From Chloroflexota bacterium (GTDB taxonomy: Bacteria; Chloroflexota; Anaerolineae; Anaerolineales; UBA4823): 64,000 nucleotides of DNA. Positions 18,349-28,668 of this stretch are shown piece by piece. The translations under genes and the position numbers were made by a program. Below the pieces are notes generated by a model. The model was not told the origin of the DNA, made no database searches, and saw nothing but the letters and a program-made list of their open reading frames with translations. The DNA lies in contig JAAYXE010000037.1 in assembly GCA_012516075.1 (NCBI GenBank), forward strand, positions 19,160-83,159, in the 5' to 3' direction. Every line of letters begins with the position of its first letter. Position 1 is the stretch's first letter.

Positions 18349-18794
18349 AATCACCTCCTGCATTTCATCTCTTCGTCGTTTCCGGCGAGCTCGCCAGAAC
18401 GAAAAGGAGCAATTTAAACAAAAACGCGTTCATCCAATCTCAGGGACGAACGCTGTTGATGCTTTCTGCATCCGGTCCGCGGTGCCACCCCGCTTAGGCT
18501 GGCATCGATTCAGGTCCAGTAAACGAAAAACCCGCCGGTGATGCGACGGGAAGGTAAATGCCAGCCTCACTCTGCAGGTACGCTCCATTTCGTAAATGGA
18601 GGATACCTTTTGCCCTGATAACGGTGGCAGCTCCGGCTCAGGCTACTCCCGGTGGTGTACTGCACCAGTTTCGCCCTGCTACTCCGAGGTCCATTCCCCG
18701 CCGGCGTACGTGTGAGACTCTCACCTTGCTCTCACTCTCTGTAACGCCGTTTCGACGAGTACTCGTCCTCTTCACAGTATTTCACGATTCGATT
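18349..18794 (-). promoter_or_regulatory. T-box riboswitch leader of trpS-trpB2
   Basis: On the minus strand the conserved T-box GCGGGGTGGCACCGCGGA occupies 18493-18476. It is followed by an intrinsic terminator: stem GCGTTCGTCC/GGATGAACGC (18453-18426), 8-base loop, then TTTTTGTTT after a G. Upstream is about 300 bases of structured leader. A TGG followed by ACC (18693-18691) within the stem I region is a candidate tryptophan specifier. Uncharged tRNA-Trp should bind and favour read-through. A second terminator-like hairpin (18550-18531, then TTTTT) precedes the T-box motif and is enclosed by a 9-bp long-range pairing (18566-18558 with 18505-18497). Confidence 0.9.
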
Positions 18795-18800
18795 GGTCTG

Positions 18801-18829
18801 ATTATATGGAAGGGCGCCGTGATTGTCAA
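18801..18829 (-). promoter_or_regulatory. Promoter of the trpS T-box leader
   Basis: On the minus strand: TTGACA (18829-18824), 17-base spacer, TATAAT (18806-18801), a perfect consensus promoter. Predicted start is near 18794. It lies just downstream of folA. Confidence 0.88.
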
Positions 18830-18853
18830 GCCCTCATTCAGAACGAAAGGCGT

Positions 18854-19363
18854 TCAACGCACCCGTTCCAGCAGCCGGAAAGTAAACGGATATTCGTTCT
18901 GCTCGTCGGCTGTCTGCATCACCCGCTCAACCTCACGCCAGTTCTCTTCATCCCACTCGGGGAAAAACACATCCGCCGGCCGGGTGACGTGCACGCTGGT
19001 CAGATACAGGCGGTCAGCCAGCGGGAGTACTTTCGCAAAAATTTCTCCTCCACCGATGATGAAGGCTTCTGTTTCTCCGTTCGCACGTGCCAGCTCGAGG
19101 GCGGCTTCGATAGATCCGACCACATAACAGTGCGGCGGGCTGCACTCAGCAGGCCGGTAGGCCGGGCTGCGCGTGATGATCACCGTCGTGCGGCCGGGAA
19201 GCACCCGCCCGATGGACTCGTAGGTTTTGCGCCCCATGAGGATATGGTGTCCCATGGTCAGCGATTTAAAGCGCTTCAGATCGGCAGAAAGGCGCCACGG
19301 CAGGCTGCCCTGCCACCCGATCCCTCCATGTTCATCAACGGCTGCGATGATTGAGATGAGCAT
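18854..19363 (-). CDS. folA: Dihydrofolate reductase
   Basis: 169 residues. Motifs in order: IAAVDEHGGIGWQGSLPW (Met20-loop region), catalytic acid in LSADLKRFK, MGRKTYESIGRVLPGR (NADPH binding), and IIGGGEIFAKVLPLADRLYLT. Reduces dihydrofolate to tetrahydrofolate with NADPH. Starts 3 bases after thyA stops, so the two are co-transcribed; the pairing recycles the dihydrofolate that thymidylate synthase makes. Confidence 0.96.
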   Translation of the reverse strand: MLISIIAAVDEHGGIGWQGSLPWRLSADLKRFKSLTMGHHILMGRKTYESIGRVLPGRTTVIITRSPAYRPAECSPPHCYVVGSIEAALELARANGETEAFIIGGGEIFAKVLPLADRLYLTSVHVTRPADVFFPEWDEENWREVERVMQTADEQNEYPFTFRLLERVR

Positions 19364-19366
19364 CGT

Positions 19367-20161
19367 TCACACAGCGACCGGTGCTTTGATGTGCGGGTGG
19401 GCCTGGTAGTTGAGCAGCTCGATATCTTCGTACTGGAAATCGAATATCGATTTCACCTCTGGATTGAGGCGCAGCTGGGGCGGCGGGTAGGGTGTGCGCG
19501 TGCACTGCAGGCGGGCCTGCTCCAGATGGTTGTTGTAAAGGTGCGCATCGCCCAGGGTGTGGATAATCTCGCCGGGCTCAAGCCCGCAGACATGAGCCAT
19601 CATATGGGTGAGCAGGGCATATGAGGCGATGTTGAACGGCACACCCAGGAAAACATCGGCGGAGCGCTGGTAGAGCTGGCAGGACAGGCGTCCTTCAGCC
19701 ACATAGAACTGGAAGAGCACATGACAGGGCGGCAGAGCCATCTGCTCGATCTCGCCCACGTTCCAGGCGCTGACGATCAGACGGCGGGAATCGGGGTTCT
19801 TTTTGATCATTTCAACCACCTGGGCGATCTGGTCAACCGTACCCCCATCCGCAGTGCGCCAGGAGCGCCACTGGCGGCCGTAAACCGGACCCAGATCGCC
19901 GTTCTCATCAGCCCACTCGTTCCAGATGCTTACCCCGTGCTTCTGCAGGTAGCCAATATTGGTGTCTCCCCGTAAAAACCAGAGCAGTTCGTAGATAATG
20001 GATTTGAGATGCAGTTTTTTGGTGGTAACTAAGGGAAACCCCTCCCGCAGGTCGAAGCGCATCTGGTAGCCGAACACCGAGCGGGTTCCGGTGCCGGTGC
20101 GGTCCATTTTCTCTACCCCGTGATCCAGTATATGCTGCATTAAGTCCAGATACGGTCTCAT
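19367..20161 (-). CDS. thyA: Thymidylate synthase, folate-dependent
   Basis: 264 residues, the standard ThyA length. Catalytic C146 in [10 protein letters not shown], preceded by the phosphate-binding RRLIVSAWN, and later [20 protein letters not shown] and [10 protein letters not shown]. Methylates dUMP to dTMP, producing dihydrofolate. First gene of thyA-folA. A -10-like TATAAT on the minus strand lies about 45 bases upstream, with a poor -35. Confidence 0.97.
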   Translation of the reverse strand: MRPYLDLMQHILDHGVEKMDRTGTGTRSVFGYQMRFDLREGFPLVTTKKLHLKSIIYELLWFLRGDTNIGYLQKHGVSIWNEWADENGDLGPVYGRQWRSWRTADGGTVDQIAQVVEMIKKNPDSRRLIVSAWNVGEIEQMALPPCHVLFQFYVAEGRLSCQLYQRSADVFLGVPFNIASYALLTHMMAHVCGLEPGEIIHTLGDAHLYNNHLEQARLQCTRTPYPPPQLRLNPEVKSIFDFQYEDIELLNYQAHPHIKAPVAV

Positions 20162-20296
20162 CCCTGCGCCTCCTCACGGTGGTTGTTTCGCCTGCATTTG
20201 CCGAATTATACCCCGAGGCCGGCAGGGTTTACCGGCGGGGATTTTCTGTGTTCTTCAGTATAATTTGGGCATCTTCGCACCACCAGGGAAGCAGGG

Positions 20297-20902
20297 ATGA
20301 ATTCACGCCTTATTTTGTGGGAAGCTCTCGTTGAAGCGTACGACAATTTCTACAGCCTGATGTTAATCAATGTGCTGTGGTTTCTGGTTACGCTGCCGCT
20401 GGTCACCGCGCCGGCTGCGGCCGCCGGGCTGTACTACAGCACCAACCATCTCGCCCACCATGGATCCTTTTCGTGGCGGATATTTTTTGAAGGATTCCGC
20501 AAACATTTCTGGCTGGGCTGGCGCTGGGCGCTGGTTAATCTGTTCGTGCTTGTTGTCCTGGCGGCGAATTTCATTTTTTACGGCGGCTTCGAAGGGGACT
20601 GGACCACGCTGGTGCGCGGTGGTGTCATCTGGCTGGTGATCCTGTGGCTGCTGCTGCAGCTCTACACCTTTCCACTGCTCCTCGAACAGGTCGACCGCCG
20701 TATGCTCGTAGCGGTTCGAAACAGCGTGGTACTGTATATCAAAAGCCCAGGGCTTAGCCTGGGCTTGATTGTGCTTTTTATTTTGATCGCTGTGCTGAGT
20801 TCGATCCTCTGGATACCGTGGATCATCATCAGCGTCAGCCTGATCACTTTTTTAACGCAGAAAGTGATGCTCGCAGTTCTGGAGACGGTGCCTTCAAAGT
20901 AG
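20297..20902 (+). CDS. DUF624 (YesL-like) membrane protein
   Basis: 201 residues with five hydrophobic spans: 18-48, 75-100, 108-128 and a C-terminal pair around 150-195. The N-terminal part (EALVEAYDNFYSLMLINVLWFLVTLPLVTAPAAAAGLYY) is the DUF624/YesL signature, a family often linked to sugar uptake clusters. Function unknown. RBS AAGCAGGG. A TATAAT box lies 32 bases upstream of the ATG. It converges on ribF with 7 bases between stops. Confidence 0.85.
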   Translation: MNSRLILWEALVEAYDNFYSLMLINVLWFLVTLPLVTAPAAAAGLYYSTNHLAHHGSFSWRIFFEGFRKHFWLGWRWALVNLFVLVVLAANFIFYGGFEGDWTTLVRGGVIWLVILWLLLQLYTFPLLLEQVDRRMLVAVRNSVVLYIKSPGLSLGLIVLFILIAVLSSILWIPWIIISVSLITFLTQKVMLAVLETVPSK

Positions 20903-20909
20903 GTCTGCT

Positions 20910-21836
20910 TCAGGACTGCTGCAGCAGTGCGCGTCCGAGCTGGATATCCGCCTGAATCTGTTCCACCAGCGCCTCGACGCTGGCGAAGCGCTGTTCGCTG
21001 CGTAAGAAGCGCAGGAACGCAATTTCCACCTGCTGGCCGTAGATTTCGCTGTTAAAGTCGAGCAGATGAGCTTCTACACGCGGGGTGGCCGGCTGGTTAT
21101 CAAAGGTGGGGCGGTAGCCAACATTGGTCACCGCTCCCCAGGTCTGGCCTCCAACCTTCACATGGCAGGCATACACGCCGGGTTTCGGCAGCACCTGGCC
21201 GCTCCAGATATCCAGGTTGGCGGTGGGGACACCGATCGTTTTGCCCCTGCCGTCTCCATGGATCACACGCCCCTCAAAGCTGTACGGCCGTCCGAGCAGC
21301 TCTGCTGCGAGGAGGGCATCTCCGGCAGCCAGGGCGGCGCGAATCCGGCTGGATGAAATGATCTCCCCAGCCGCCTGCCGGGCGGAGATAACTTCTACCT
21401 CATAACCCAGCTCGCTGCCAATTTGCTTCAGTGTTTCCGGATTACCTTTGCGGTCTTTTCCCAGTGCGAAGTCGTAACCGACCCATAGTTTTTCGAGTTG
21501 AAGGTGCTGGTGGACCCAGCGCATAAAATCCTGCGCTTCGGTTGCTGCGACCTGGAGATTAAAAGGATGGGTCACGACATAATCCACACCCAGTTTATGA
21601 AGCAGGGCGGCTCTTATTTCCGGAGCGGTGAGGTACCCCGGAACCTTGCGTTTGCCCAGGACTTCAGACGGGTGAGGATAAAAGGTGAGCACAACCGCCG
21701 GCTTGCCTGCGGCATGTGCGCCTTCAACCATCTCCCTGACCAGCATCTGGTGCCCCAGATGAACTCCGTCAAATGAACCGATCGTCAACCAGGAACCGGT
21801 AAGGTAAACACTATCCAGTGACCAGTAATGGAACAT
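20910..21836 (-). CDS. ribF: Bifunctional riboflavin kinase / FAD synthetase
   Basis: 308 residues. N-terminal adenylyltransferase domain with IGSFDGVHLGHQMLV and VLTFYPHPSEVL; C-terminal flavokinase domain with VIHGDGRGKTIGVPTANLDI and FNSEIYGQQVEIAFLRFLR. Makes FMN and FAD from riboflavin in the cytoplasm. The last gene of the leftward nusA-to-ribF run, 34 bases after truB, a common bacterial arrangement. Confidence 0.96.
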   Translation of the reverse strand: MFHYWSLDSVYLTGSWLTIGSFDGVHLGHQMLVREMVEGAHAAGKPAVVLTFYPHPSEVLGKRKVPGYLTAPEIRAALLHKLGVDYVVTHPFNLQVAATEAQDFMRWVHQHLQLEKLWVGYDFALGKDRKGNPETLKQIGSELGYEVEVISARQAAGEIISSSRIRAALAAGDALLAAELLGRPYSFEGRVIHGDGRGKTIGVPTANLDIWSGQVLPKPGVYACHVKVGGQTWGAVTNVGYRPTFDNQPATPRVEAHLLDFNSEIYGQQVEIAFLRFLRSEQRFASVEALVEQIQADIQLGRALLQQS

Positions 21837-21870
21837 AACCTGAAGCGGTAAGCGGAGAGGCGCTCAGAAA

Positions 21871-22779
21871 TCAGGACTGGAAAAAGACTTTACGCGGCTG
21901 CCATTCGCCGCTTTCTTCATCGACTTCCAGCAGTGCAACCAGGTCGCCCTGCTGGCTGACGCCTCGCGCCCAACCGGTCTGCCCTTCGGCTGCCGGAACA
22001 CGGTGGCCGTGGCGGATGAGCTCCACGGCATCGGCGTCCAGCTCAACCATGGGCCAGTCGGAAAGCGCTTCTGCGGCGGGGATGAGGTAGCGGTACCAGT
22101 TGCCGGCGTCGAAAGCTTCCTGCAGACGGCGCAGCGGAACGGCGTCGCGCAGGGTGAAGCGGCCGCTCTTGGTTCTACGCAGACCGATCAGGTGCGCTCC
22201 AGTCCCGAGCTCCTTCCCCAGGTCGTGGGCCAGCGAGCGGACATAGGTGCCCGACGAGCAGTAGACATCAATCACCGCCTCCGGCGGCGCCCACTCGAGC
22301 ACTTCCAGGCTGTATACCTGCACGGTGCGCGGTTCGAGATCCACCTCCTGGCCGTGGCGAGCCATCTCGTAAGCCTTCTTGCCTTTTACTTTAACGGCCG
22401 AATAGGGAGGAGGTACCTGCTCCATCTCGCCGACAAACTGCTGCAAGATCTCGTTAAATTTTTCTTCGGTAATGTCGCCGATATCTGCGGTGCTGGTAAT
22501 CCTGCCCTCAGAATCGTACGTGTCGGTCGAACTTCCCAGGCGGATGGTGGCCTGGTAGCGTTTATCAGAAGCAGAAACATATTCGCTGAGGCGCACAGCG
22601 GGCCCGATCAAAATGACCAGAACGCCCGAGGCACGCGGATCCAATGTTCCTGTGTGACCTGCTCTGCGGATTCCGGTTCCTCGCCGGATAATCTGGACGA
22701 CATCGTGGGAGGTCAGCCCCACCGGTTTGTCCACGACGAGTACCCCTGATACTACATTTTTTATTTCATCTCGTTCCAT
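21871..22779 (-). CDS. truB: tRNA pseudouridine-55 synthase
   Basis: 302 residues. Catalytic D47 in GHTGTLDPRASGVLVI; YSAVKVKGKKAYEMARHG and the YVRSLAHDLG segment are TruB hallmarks. C-terminal PUA-like region. Isomerises U55 in the tRNA T-loop. Lies between nrnA and ribF on the same strand. Confidence 0.96.
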   Translation of the reverse strand: MERDEIKNVVSGVLVVDKPVGLTSHDVVQIIRRGTGIRRAGHTGTLDPRASGVLVILIGPAVRLSEYVSASDKRYQATIRLGSSTDTYDSEGRITSTADIGDITEEKFNEILQQFVGEMEQVPPPYSAVKVKGKKAYEMARHGQEVDLEPRTVQVYSLEVLEWAPPEAVIDVYCSSGTYVRSLAHDLGKELGTGAHLIGLRRTKSGRFTLRDAVPLRRLQEAFDAGNWYRYLIPAAEALSDWPMVELDADAVELIRHGHRVPAAEGQTGWARGVSQQGDLVALLEVDEESGEWQPRKVFFQS

Positions 22780-22822
22780 GTTCCTTATCCGTCCCGTTCT
22801 TGATGGGCTTTGTTCGGCAAAA

Positions 22823-23806
22823 CTATTTTGCCGGTGTGTTTTCGATAGAGATTTGCGTGTTTAAATACTGCCGCGTGACCGAAAGCACCTGCTGCTGGAT
22901 ATCTTCGAGCGAGCCTGCAATATCCGCTCCCGATGCAGATGGATGGCCACCTCCCCCAAAATGGACGGCGATGGGGGAGATATCGATTCCAGGGCGCGAG
23001 CGCCAGCTCACCTTGACGTGCTCATTGGGCTGCTCGACGAATATGATATAAACATCGGCGTCCTGGATGGATGAGAGCACATTGATCAGGTCGGCGTCGT
23101 CCCTGCCCGGATAACCGGCCGCCTCGCGGTCGGCCCGCGTCAGGCTGGTCCAGATCAGCCCGTCCTCGCGCTGCATTCTGCTGAGACCGAAGGCCCACAG
23201 GCGTGTCGCTTCAAAAGAGCGGCTGGCGAGGGACAGGCGGTACAGTTCGGGGAGATTAGCCCCTTTTTCCATCAGGCTGGCAGCCGTGCGCAGCGCCTCC
23301 GGGCGCATATTCCCGGTGCGAAACCCCAGCGTATCGGTCACCAGGCCGGTAAGCAGCGCGTCCGCGACCGCCCGCGTCACCGGTAGATCCAGGGCCGGAA
23401 TGATCCGGGCCAGGATCTCGGTGGTCGCTACGGCCTGCGGGTCCACCAGGTTGAGGCGCGCAAAATATAAATTGGTCGCGTGATGGTCGATGTTTATATC
23501 GGGTTGTGTTCCGTTTTTGAGAACTTCGCCAGTTCTGTTTAAGTCCGAGCAGTCTACGACACAGATCAGATCGAAATCGCCCTGCGGGCGGTTTACGATC
23601 TGATCGTGTCCTTCAAGGTGCCGGAATGTGGGCGGTACGCCGTCCGCTGAAACCATCTGGACCTGTTTACCCCCGGCCTGGAGCGCGAGCCCCAGGCCAA
23701 GGATAGAACCAATCGCGTCTCCATCGGGGCGGATGTGAGAGAGCACCAGAATACGCTGGGCGGCGAGAATTTTCTCCCTGAGCTTTTCGATGTTCAAATC
23801 ACTCAT
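22823..23806 (-). CDS. nrnA: DHH/DHHA1 phosphoesterase, NrnA type (nanoRNase / pAp phosphatase)
   Basis: 327 residues from the ATG at 23806; the frame is open further upstream but those codons overlap rbfA. DHH domain: LSHIRPDGDAIGSILGLGLAL, VVDCSDL, NIDHHATN; DHHA1 with HFGGGGHPSASGADI. Degrades short RNA oligomers and 3'-phosphoadenosine phosphate. Start overlaps the rbfA stop by 8 bases, so translation is probably coupled. Confidence 0.93.
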   Translation of the reverse strand: MSDLNIEKLREKILAAQRILVLSHIRPDGDAIGSILGLGLALQAGGKQVQMVSADGVPPTFRHLEGHDQIVNRPQGDFDLICVVDCSDLNRTGEVLKNGTQPDINIDHHATNLYFARLNLVDPQAVATTEILARIIPALDLPVTRAVADALLTGLVTDTLGFRTGNMRPEALRTAASLMEKGANLPELYRLSLASRSFEATRLWAFGLSRMQREDGLIWTSLTRADREAAGYPGRDDADLINVLSSIQDADVYIIFVEQPNEHVKVSWRSRPGIDISPIAVHFGGGGHPSASGADIAGSLEDIQQQVLSVTRQYLNTQISIENTPAK

Positions 23807-24221
23807 TGTCCTCGGGGGCGCCCTTTCCGGCGTCTTCCGCATGCTCCTCGCCAGCAGATTCACCCCGGGCCCTGCGTTCAGCTTCGAGCTGGGCAAACAG
23901 GCGTTCCACTTTTTCTGCCCGTTCGAATGTCGGATCCCAGATGAAGCGCAGCTGCGGGAAGGTGCGCAGCTCGATGCGCTGAGCAAGTTCCCGGCGGATG
24001 AATCCCTGGGCGCTTTTCAAGCCTTCCTGGATTTCTTTCCAGCGTTCGTAGCCTTCGATCGCGGAGATATATATTTTAGCGTAGGCCAGTTCGCGGTCTA
24101 CCGTGACATCAGTCACGGAGATGCCCGCAAGGCGCGGATCGGCGATCTCCTGAACCAGCATCTCAGAGAGTTCTTCCCGTATCCGCTCAGCAACACGCTG
24201 CATCCGCGTCTTGGAAACCAC
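23799..24221 (-). CDS. rbfA: Ribosome-binding factor A
   Basis: 140 residues with the KH-like RbfA fold: RMQRVAERIREELSEMLVQEIADPRLAGISVTDVTVDREL and AKIYISAIEG, then QGFIRRELAQRIELRTFPQLRFIWDPTFE. Binds the 30S subunit during maturation. The C terminus has a charged, Glu/Ala-rich tail. Lies between infB and nrnA, the standard order. Confidence 0.96.
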   Translation of the reverse strand: MVSKTRMQRVAERIREELSEMLVQEIADPRLAGISVTDVTVDRELAYAKIYISAIEGYERWKEIQEGLKSAQGFIRRELAQRIELRTFPQLRFIWDPTFERAEKVERLFAQLEAERRARGESAGEEHAEDAGKGAPEDNE

Positions 24222-24264
24222 TGTAAAACTCTTCCTCCAGTTTGCGTATTCGTTTGATCTGGCG

Positions 24265-26058
24265 TTAAGCTACCGCCACTTTTTCCACCGTGTAGCTTTC
24301 CAGGATATCACCGATCTGGAAAGCATCGAAGCCCTTGATGCTGAGGCCGCATTCGAAGCCGGCGCGCACCTCGCGCACATCGTCCTGTTCGTGCTTCAGC
24401 GAAGCCACGCTGCCTTCAAAAACAGACTGTCCACCGCGAAGGACACGGATGCGAGCGTTGCGGCGCACCTCTCCGTCCACCACACGGCAGCCGGCGACAT
24501 TGCCGACCTTCTTGATGTGGAAGATCTGCCGCACCTCAGCGTGCCCGATCACGGTCTCTTTTTCTTCAGGCTCCAGCATGCCTTTGAGCGCTTTTTCGAT
24601 GTCCTCAGTCAGCCTGTAAATAATATCATACAGACGGATCGAGACACCTTCCGCTTCAGCAAGGCGGCGGGCGGCGCTGTCGGCCTGGACGTTAAAGCCG
24701 ATCACGATGGCGTCCGAAGCGGAGGCCAGCATGATATCGCTCTCGCCGATGTTGCCTGTTTCGGCGTGCAGGATGTTGATCTTGATATCGCCCTCGCTCA
24801 TTTCATTGAGCGAGTTGATGATTGGCTCGAGGGAACCCTGGACATCTGCACGGATGATCAGCCGCAGTTCGCGCACCTCGCCGGCCTGGAAGCGGTCGAA
24901 TAACTGCTCCAGGCTGGTTACGGATTTCGCTGCAGCCGGGGCGTTCTGCTGGGCCTGGATACGGGCCTCAATTTTCTCGCGCGCCTCGCGCTCCGAGGAG
25001 ACGACCTGGAAGAGGTCACCGGCCTGAGGCACATCGTTAAGGCCCATGACCGAAACCGGAGTAGACGGGCCGGCCTTGCGGATCTTGCGCCCGCGGAAGT
25101 CAAACATCGCCCGCAGGCGGCCATAAGTGTTGCCAACCAGCACGACATCGCCCACATTCAGGGTTCCGTTCTGCACCAGCAGGGTGGCCACCACGCCTCT
25201 TGCCCGGTCTCGTTCCGCTTCGATCACTGTACCGATACATCTCCCGCGCGGGTTGGCGCGAATGTTGAGCCCTTCGGCGACCAGCACGATCGCCTCCAGG
25301 AGGTCATCCAGCCCCTGCTTCTGCTTGGCGGAAATTGGAACGACAATGGTGTCGCCGTCCCACTCATCCGGTACCAGGCCTATCTCGGCAAGCTGCTGTT
25401 TCACGCGGTCAGGATCGGCGCCGGACCGGTCGATCTTGTTCATGGCCACGATGATCGGCACCTTTGCCGCTCTGGCGTGGGCTGCAGCTTCTTTCGTTTG
25501 CGGCATCACGCCGTCATCAGCGGCAACCACCAGGATCACCAGGTCGGCGCCCTGTGCGCCGCGTGCGCGCATGGCGGTGAAGGCAGCGTGGCCGGGCGTG
25601 TCCAGGAAGGTGATCGTACGACCGTTGTGTTCCGCCTGGTAGGCCCCGATGTGCTGCGTGATTCCACCGGCCTCTCCACCAGCCACGTTGGTATGGCGGA
25701 TGGCGTCGAGCAAGGTGGTTTTGCCGTGGTCGACATGCCCCAGAATGGTAACAACGGGGGGCCGGGTTTCCAGTTCAGCCGGGTCTTCTTCTTCAATCAC
25801 GCGCCGCCACAGAGGTATTTCCCCTTGATCTTCTTCCTCATCCGCTTCTGGTGTTTCGAGGGTGACCTCGTAACCCATCTCAGCGGCCACGATGGCGGCT
25901 GTGTCAAAATCGATCTGCTGGTTAATGTTCGCCATTACCCCATTGGCCATCAGTGTCTTGATAATTTCGATGGGGCTGGCGTCCATCGTTTTTGCCAGGT
26001 CCCGGACGGTAATCGTTCCCGGGAGTTCTATGGTTCGAGTTTGTCCATTCTCGCTCAT
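24265..26058 (-). CDS. infB: Translation initiation factor IF-2 (short N terminus)
   Basis: 597 residues. A single N-terminal IF2_N module ([32 protein letters not shown]) is followed almost directly by the GTPase: GHVDHGKTT (G1), DTPGHAAF (G3), MNKID (G4). Then come domains II, III and IV. The long variable N-terminal extension of many IF-2 proteins (700-1000 residues in total) is absent. Delivers fMet-tRNA to the 30S subunit. Part of the nusA-ylxR-infB-rbfA run. Confidence 0.97.
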   Translation of the reverse strand: MSENGQTRTIELPGTITVRDLAKTMDASPIEIIKTLMANGVMANINQQIDFDTAAIVAAEMGYEVTLETPEADEEEDQGEIPLWRRVIEEEDPAELETRPPVVTILGHVDHGKTTLLDAIRHTNVAGGEAGGITQHIGAYQAEHNGRTITFLDTPGHAAFTAMRARGAQGADLVILVVAADDGVMPQTKEAAAHARAAKVPIIVAMNKIDRSGADPDRVKQQLAEIGLVPDEWDGDTIVVPISAKQKQGLDDLLEAIVLVAEGLNIRANPRGRCIGTVIEAERDRARGVVATLLVQNGTLNVGDVVLVGNTYGRLRAMFDFRGRKIRKAGPSTPVSVMGLNDVPQAGDLFQVVSSEREAREKIEARIQAQQNAPAAAKSVTSLEQLFDRFQAGEVRELRLIIRADVQGSLEPIINSLNEMSEGDIKINILHAETGNIGESDIMLASASDAIVIGFNVQADSAARRLAEAEGVSIRLYDIIYRLTEDIEKALKGMLEPEEKETVIGHAEVRQIFHIKKVGNVAGCRVVDGEVRRNARIRVLRGGQSVFEGSVASLKHEQDDVREVRAGFECGLSIKGFDAFQIGDILESYTVEKVAVA

Positions 26059-26212
26059 TCGGCACCTCCTTCATTAATTTCCCGAATACTGCATGTGCCC
26101 CGCGAGCGGAATAGACTGCTAACCGCTACATCATTTCAGAAAGCCGCTTGAGCATTTCGTCTGTACCCGGTAAAGGAAAGTCATTTTCTTTATCGGGTGC
26201 ACCGGGAAGCGC

Positions 26213-26527
26213 CTATGCATTGGAGATTTCCTCCTCCGCGCGGCTTGCTTCCGGCAGGTTGGCCATGAAGTCTGTCAGGCGCTGGCGGTCTTCCGCAGAC
26301 AGCTCAGTCTTCAAGGCGTGCGCAAGCGCTCCCTTTAGCCCACGTTCCCAACATTCCCGGCGGTCGTGCAGGTAAGCCCCACGACCAGCCATTTTGCCTG
26401 TTGGGTCAATCAGGACTGCTTCCGGGGTGCGCACAATGCGAATTAGCGAGCGTTTGGGTAGAACGCTGCGACAGCCTACGCAGGTGCGCTGGGGCACATG
26501 TTTACGTCGTACAGTTTTTTTCGGCAC
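26213..26527 (-). CDS. ylxR: YlxR/RnpM-family RNA-binding protein
   Basis: 104 residues with the DUF448 signature RTCVGCRSVLPKRSLIRIV and GRGAYLHDRRECWERGLKGALAHAL. Members bind RNA; the Bacillus protein (RnpM) modulates RNase P. Sits between nusA and infB as usual. The L7Ae-like ylxQ gene that often follows is absent; the 154 bases to infB hold nothing I can support. Confidence 0.92.
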   Translation of the reverse strand: MPKKTVRRKHVPQRTCVGCRSVLPKRSLIRIVRTPEAVLIDPTGKMAGRGAYLHDRRECWERGLKGALAHALKTELSAEDRQRLTDFMANLPEASRAEEEISNA

Positions 26528-26654
26528 CCAATTATCTCTAGAGCCAGAACTTCTAGGATTTCCTCGGTACCTTCCGGATGCCGGTCGGGATGGCAGCTAA
26601 ACCTGAAATGCCACCCCGACCAGGAAAACACCGGATAGGCTTACTCACGAAAAC

Positions 26655-28619
26655 CTACAAATCCCAACTTTCATCCCAATCGTCACCACGTTTGCGCTTC
26701 TTCTTCACAACCATGATGTCCTGATCGGGATCGTACTCCATCTCGACGTACTTCTTCTTTTTCTTTCCCTTCTTCTTCGGCTTGCGAGTATCGGTTTCTT
26801 CCTCTTCTTCATCGATAAACTCATCGAAACCGATCGCCTCCGGGGGAAGGGAGAAGATTTCATCCAGCAGGTCGGCCTGCTCTTCCATGGTCTCTGTCTC
26901 GGCAGCGGCCGCGGGCCCGGCAGCCTCTTCGTCGACTGGCTCAGCGCTGGCTTCAATAACCTCTTCGGGCGCTTCTTCCGTCACCTCTACCGGTTCGGTG
27001 GTCTCTTCGACGGCTTCTTCTTCGACCGGAGCCGTTTCGGCCACAGCTTCTGCTGCCGGTTCGGCGGCGGTTTCCACCTCAGCGGGGGCTTCTTCAGCCG
27101 GCTGGGCCTCCTGCTCGCGCAGGGTCTGTTCCAACCGGTCGAGGGCTTCTTCGAGTTCCTTCATGCCCTTCGGCCCCATTCCGCTCAGCTTCAGGATGGA
27201 ATCGGGGTCGGTGCGCATCTGGACCATCAGCTCGCCCACGCTCTGCAGGCCGGCTTCACTGATGACAGCGTAGACCCGGTCGGAAACCTCAAATTCTTCG
27301 AGCGGGATGTCGAAGGCTGCTGCAGGAACATTGGCCTGGGCAATGCGCTGGCGCTCCTGTTCGGCCTGTTTTTCGGCCTGCCGCTGGCTCAGCAGCCCGC
27401 GCTCAACGCGGTCCACAAAATGGGTCATCACCTGGTACTCTTCCGGAGTTACCGGGCGGCCTTCAGCTTTCTTGGCCAGAATGGCTTCCAGCTGCGGCAG
27501 CAGCTCAGCTTCTTCTTCAGCGATCGCTGCATACGACGGATCGTTCTGCACGCGGTAGAGGGCGTCGGTCGCTGCTTCGGGCAGGCTTTTGATATCGATG
27601 CGCCAGCCGGTCAGTTTGGCTGCCAGGCGGGCGTTCTGCCCGTCGCGGCCGATTGCCAGGCTGAGCTGGTCTTCAGGCACCACGACTGTGGCCGTCTTGA
27701 TCCCCTTGCCGTGTTCGTTCAGGTATACACCGGAAACACGGGCCGGGCTGAGCGCTTTGGCGATGTAGACGGCCGGATCTGGGCTCCATTCGATGACGTC
27801 AATTTTCTCATCGTTGAGCTCACGGACGATGGCCTGGATGCGGACGCCGCGAATACCCACACAGGCGCCAACCGGGTCGACGCCCGGCTGCAGCGCGGCG
27901 ACAGCCACCTTGGAGCGCTGGCCGGGTTCGCGTGCGATGGAGCGAATTTCGACCATGCCGTGATAGATTTCAGGTACTTCGTTCTCCAGCAGGCGGCGCA
28001 AGAAGTTGCGGTGTGCGCGCGAAAGAATAATTTGCGGGCCGCGGGTGGTAATTTTTACCTCGAGCAGCAGGGCGCGCACCCGGTCGTGCACCCGGAAGCG
28101 CTCTCCCTGGATCTGCTGGTTGCGCGGCATGATGCCTTCGGCCTTCATGTCAAGCCCCAGGGTCACGCCCTGAGAGTTGACGGCCTGCACCACACCGCTG
28201 ACGATCTCGCCCAGCTGCTTGCTGTAGTGGTTAAACTGGGCATCCCGCTCTGCCTCACGAATGCGCTGCTGGATCACCTGGCGCGCGGTCTGGGCAGCCA
28301 CCCGTCCGAAGTTGCGGGGGGTGGTCTCCACCACGACCATGCTGCCAATTTCCGCCTCGGGATCCACTTTCTGCGCTTCGCGCAGAGAGACCTCGGTGCG
28401 CGGATCCTGAACAGTCTCCACCACCTCTTTCTCGGCGTAGATCACGACACGGCCAGATTCCGGATCAATTTTGGCTTCAACGTGCTGCGCATTGGACGCA
28501 TTCACTGCCCGGCGGTAAGCGGAAACCATAGCGGCTTCCAGCGCTTCCATGATGACTTCTTTGGGCAGCTGCTTGTCTTCCAGTACTTCGTTGAAGGCCA
28601 GAGTAAACTCGTTCTTCAT
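26655..28619 (-). CDS. nusA: Transcription factor NusA with a long acidic/lysine-rich C-terminal extension
   Basis: 654 residues. N-terminal polymerase-binding domain, S1 domain, two KH domains ([51 protein letters not shown]) and a helix-hairpin-helix segment with [16 protein letters not shown] near 470. After about residue 485 comes a Glu/Ala-rich stretch of over 100 residues, then a lysine cluster ([10 protein letters not shown]) and a mixed-charge end. A typical NusA without acidic repeats has 350-500 residues. Controls pausing, termination and antitermination. rimP, the usual upstream neighbour, is absent. The leader carries a promoter and a terminator hairpin. Confidence 0.96.
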   Translation of the reverse strand: MKNEFTLAFNEVLEDKQLPKEVIMEALEAAMVSAYRRAVNASNAQHVEAKIDPESGRVVIYAEKEVVETVQDPRTEVSLREAQKVDPEAEIGSMVVVETTPRNFGRVAAQTARQVIQQRIREAERDAQFNHYSKQLGEIVSGVVQAVNSQGVTLGLDMKAEGIMPRNQQIQGERFRVHDRVRALLLEVKITTRGPQIILSRAHRNFLRRLLENEVPEIYHGMVEIRSIAREPGQRSKVAVAALQPGVDPVGACVGIRGVRIQAIVRELNDEKIDVIEWSPDPAVYIAKALSPARVSGVYLNEHGKGIKTATVVVPEDQLSLAIGRDGQNARLAAKLTGWRIDIKSLPEAATDALYRVQNDPSYAAIAEEEAELLPQLEAILAKKAEGRPVTPEEYQVMTHFVDRVERGLLSQRQAEKQAEQERQRIAQANVPAAAFDIPLEEFEVSDRVYAVISEAGLQSVGELMVQMRTDPDSILKLSGMGPKGMKELEEALDRLEQTLREQEAQPAEEAPAEVETAAEPAAEAVAETAPVEEEAVEETTEPVEVTEEAPEEVIEASAEPVDEEAAGPAAAAETETMEEQADLLDEIFSLPPEAIGFDEFIDEEEEETDTRKPKKKGKKKKKYVEMEYDPDQDIMVVKKKRKRGDDWDESWDL

Positions 28620-28668
28620 TCCTTCACTGTCTCCACCTGGAGTTCTTACGGATACCTCTTATAAGTAA

